A stretch of DNA of 6,678 bases, taken from NCBI GenBank assembly GCA_964543205.1, contig CAZIXB010000088.1, positions 1 to 6,678 of the forward strand, in the 5' to 3' direction. Under the pieces are notes generated by a model. That model saw only the letters and a list, made by a program, of their open reading frames with translations. It was not told where the DNA came from and did not search any database. Source of the DNA: CAYSRM01 sp964543205. GTDB taxonomy: Bacteria; Verrucomicrobiota; Kiritimatiellia; UBA8416; CAYSRM01. Shown one piece after another: positions 4,596 to 6,678 of the stretch (positions within the stretch are counted from its first letter, which is position 1; every line of letters starts with the position of its first letter). A program made the position numbers and the translations under genes.

Positions 4596-6678
4596 ATGCA
4601 TGCTATTCTCAAGAAAATGACCAGGTTTGTTGAACCGGCGTTTCCCGCCGGGTCCCGGAGCGAGGTTTCTGATATGCCGCTTTCAGGCCAGTGCCTTATG
4701 GCCCTGTCGTGCAGCATGGCATTTGGAGGGACTACCCTTTTTGTTGCAGACGGTCTTGACAAGCTTGAGCAGGCCCACCAGAACATGTCAACTTTGCTGC
4801 GCATAATGCTTCCGGACACAAGCAAACGGCGCTTGTTGTATTACCCGCCCCGAGAAGGTGCCACGGCTGTTGATGCCACAGCAGCCTACAGGCTGGAAGT
4901 CCTTGAAGAGCTGGCGCGGGCCGGTTCTGTCGGCAGTAAAGCAGACAACCTTGTCATTGTCACATCGGTGCAGGCTCTTATGCAGAAGGTTGTTTCGCCA
5001 GGTAAGCTTCGCGGCAACACGATGGATCTGGCCGCCGGCCGGGAACTTGACCCAGAGGCCCTGGTAAAGTGGCTGGACGAACAGGACTACACATTCTGCG
5101 CCAAGGTTCAAGCGCCCGGCCAGGCTGCCGTCAGGGGCGGCATAGTTGATGCGTGGCCGCTTACCGAGGAGCTGCCGGTCAGGGTTGATTTCGAAGGTTT
5201 TATGATTGACACAATCAGACAGTTTGAACCGGCCGACCAGAGGACAGCAGTCAGGCTTTCGGGTGTTTCTCTTCCCCCGCAAGGCGATACGGCTGGAGCA
5301 AAGAAACAAACTATTCCATTTTTTGATTATGTTCCGGCCGATTCAACCTTTATCTGGTCGACTGCAGAATCGATAAAGGAACATGCCAGACTTTACGAGA
5401 ATAATGCCTGCCAGGAAAAAAAAGAGGATTCAATAGTAACACTGGAAGATATACAATCTATTCTTAAAGGCAGGCGCACACGCCGGATTGCTGTTATGGA
5501 ATTGGCGGAGAAACCTGTTCTTCCTGACATATTTGCTGTAGGGGATCTTTTTCATATTCCGCAACGCGCTGTTCATCCCGATGCCATGGAAGCTTTGAGG
5601 CAGAACCTCCTGTCTCAGCTTCAGGCTGCGGCTGCAGAGGGGAATGATGTTGCAGTTTTTCTTAACACACAAGGATCTTTGCATCATTTTCGCGAAGCAA
5701 TGGAACCGACGCAACCCGACAACATTCACCTGTTGCTGGGAACACTCTCAGAGGGCCTTGCCTCCAAGCGTCTTCAATTCGTTATTGTAGCCGAATCGGA
5801 CATCTACGGGAAGAAGGAAGCCATTGGCAGAAGATACCTGCCCAGAACCGGGAATACGCCTGTGCGCAGGGCAAGGCAGGCTGCCTTAACCGATCTATCA
5901 GACATCTCGTCCGGAGATCTGGTGGTCCACTCTGCTCATGGTATAGGCCGGTACCTTGGTTTGAACGAAATAACCATAAAGAACCGCACGCATGAAATGC
6001 TGAGCATAGAATATGACGAAGGCGCCGTGCTCCATGTGCCTGTCACGCAGGCCCACCTTGTTACCAGATATGTAGGCTTCTCCGGTCAGCATACGAGGCT
6101 CCACAAGCTTGGCGGCCGGCGGTGGTCAAAGGAGAAGAGTCAGGCCAGGGAAAATATCATTGATTTTGCTTCAGAACTTCTTGAAGTTCAGGCAAAAAGA
6201 AGCGCTTTGGAGGGTCATGCCTTTTCCTCCGATACAACCTGGCAGCATGATTTTGATAATTCTTTCCCTTTCCAGGAAACAGAAGATCAGCAGCGGGTAA
6301 TTGGCGAAATTAAACAGGACATGGAATCGACCAAACCTATGGACAGGCTGTTGTGCGGGGATGCGGGATACGGCAAAACCGAAGTAGCAATGAGGGCCGC
6401 TTTCAAAGCAGCGCTTGATGGAAAGCAGACTGCGGTGCTGGTTCCAACCACCGTCCTGGCTCAGCAGCATTACAATACTTTTACCGAACGCATGTCGGCC
6501 TTTCCCCTTCGCGTTCAGATGATCAGCCGCTTCAAGACCCGTTCGGAGCAGGATACGGTTATAAAGGATCTTGCCGCAGGCAGGATCGACATTGTTATAG
6601 GAACTCACGCTCTTCTCCAGGAAGGAGTCAGTTTCAGGGATCTTGGGCTGGTAATTATTGACGAAGAACAGAGATTTG
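4596..6678 (+). CDS. mfd: transcription-repair coupling factor, N-terminal 694 residues (runs off the right edge)
   Basis: Mfd is a DNA translocase that pushes stalled RNA polymerase off the template and recruits UvrA to start excision repair. Visible parts: a UvrB-like module (about 1-300, with VRGGIVDAWPL at 179-189); a D3-like linker; the RNA polymerase interaction domain (about 433-500, with GDLVVHSAHGIGRY at 440-453, a CarD-like fold); LHKLGGRRWSKEK leading into the relay region; and the first RecA-like domain with Walker A GDAGYGKT (588-595), VPTTVLAQQHY and motif II DEEQ (689-692), where the window ends. Family length is about 1,100, so roughly 60% is present. Walker A lies about 39 residues earlier than in E. 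coli, meaning a shorter N-terminus. The first in-frame ATG is 4596; an in-frame stop at 4554-4556 bars a much longer start. ATG 4617 (residue 8) is an alternative. Neither has a strong ribosome binding site. Confidence 0.96.
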   Translation, partial: MHAILKKMTRFVEPAFPAGSRSEVSDMPLSGQCLMALSCSMAFGGTTLFVADGLDKLEQAHQNMSTLLRIMLPDTSKRRLLYYPPREGATAVDATAAYRLEVLEELARAGSVGSKADNLVIVTSVQALMQKVVSPGKLRGNTMDLAAGRELDPEALVKWLDEQDYTFCAKVQAPGQAAVRGGIVDAWPLTEELPVRVDFEGFMIDTIRQFEPADQRTAVRLSGVSLPPQGDTAGAKKQTIPFFDYVPADSTFIWSTAESIKEHARLYENNACQEKKEDSIVTLEDIQSILKGRRTRRIAVMELAEKPVLPDIFAVGDLFHIPQRAVHPDAMEALRQNLLSQLQAAAAEGNDVAVFLNTQGSLHHFREAMEPTQPDNIHLLLGTLSEGLASKRLQFVIVAESDIYGKKEAIGRRYLPRTGNTPVRRARQAALTDLSDISSGDLVVHSAHGIGRYLGLNEITIKNRTHEMLSIEYDEGAVLHVPVTQAHLVTRYVGFSGQHTRLHKLGGRRWSKEKSQARENIIDFASELLEVQAKRSALEGHAFSSDTTWQHDFDNSFPFQETEDQQRVIGEIKQDMESTKPMDRLLCGDAGYGKTEVAMRAAFKAALDGKQTAVLVPTTVLAQQHYNTFTERMSAFPLRVQMISRFKTRSEQDTVIKDLAAGRIDIVIGTHALLQEGVSFRDLGLVIIDEEQRF

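Noticed and set aside
6658..6678. DEEQ instead of DEEH in Mfd motif II as a defect
   Set aside because: DEEQ followed by RF is, to my knowledge, a normal variant in many bacterial Mfd proteins.

Overview
The window is bacterial chromosomal DNA of medium G+C content. It carries housekeeping genes on both strands, separated by intergenic stretches rich in repeats and inverted repeats. The genes resemble diderm bacteria: sigma-54 (RpoN), Mfd, a ThyA/FolA pair, tRNA-Tyr with encoded CCA, and a Gfo/Idh/MocA oxidoreductase of the GAG-x-R type. That oxidoreductase class is especially abundant in the PVC superphylum (for example Lentisphaerota and Kiritimatiellota). Such an origin is only a weak inference, and no marker in the window fixes the phylum.

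Layout. On the minus strand at the left edge lies the N-terminal part of a Gfo/Idh/MocA dehydrogenase (1-334), with a recognisable promoter at 370-398. At 493-569 is a partial copy of the tRNA-Tyr anticodon arm, split by two tandem 25-nt palindromes. The true tRNA-Tyr(GUA) follows at 604-688 on the plus strand. Convergent to it is a minus-strand thyA-folA operon (2248 down to 754). Here the thyA stop codon lies inside the folA Shine-Dalgarno sequence, and the folA stop codon coincides with the end of a dispersed repeat. Region 2249-3022 has no convincing gene. It holds a roughly 180-bp fold-back element (2375-2556), a further copy of its terminal motif, a strongly structured RNA-like segment (2644-2796), an AT-rich stretch with direct repeats, and a probable rpoN promoter. 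rpoN (3023-4450) and mfd (4596 to the right edge, incomplete) follow on the plus strand.

How the genes work together. ThyA makes dTMP from dUMP and converts methylene-tetrahydrofolate to dihydrofolate. FolA reduces that dihydrofolate back to tetrahydrofolate, so the two form a closed cycle and their translation appears coupled. RpoN is the alternative sigma factor that depends on AAA+ activators. Mfd removes stalled RNA polymerase and recruits nucleotide excision repair. rpoN and mfd both act on RNA polymerase, but mfd has its own good -10 element directly at its start codon, so it is probably transcribed independently and possibly as a leaderless message.

Most unusual items: (1) the duplicated tRNA-Tyr anticodon arm interrupted by tandem hairpins, which also supply the likely -35 of the real tRNA gene; (2) the fold-back repeat family ending in TAACCCGCATATCTCACA, with four ends in this window, one of them at the folA stop codon; (3) a three-way-junction RNA-like structure upstream of rpoN. 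None of these could be compared with databases here.
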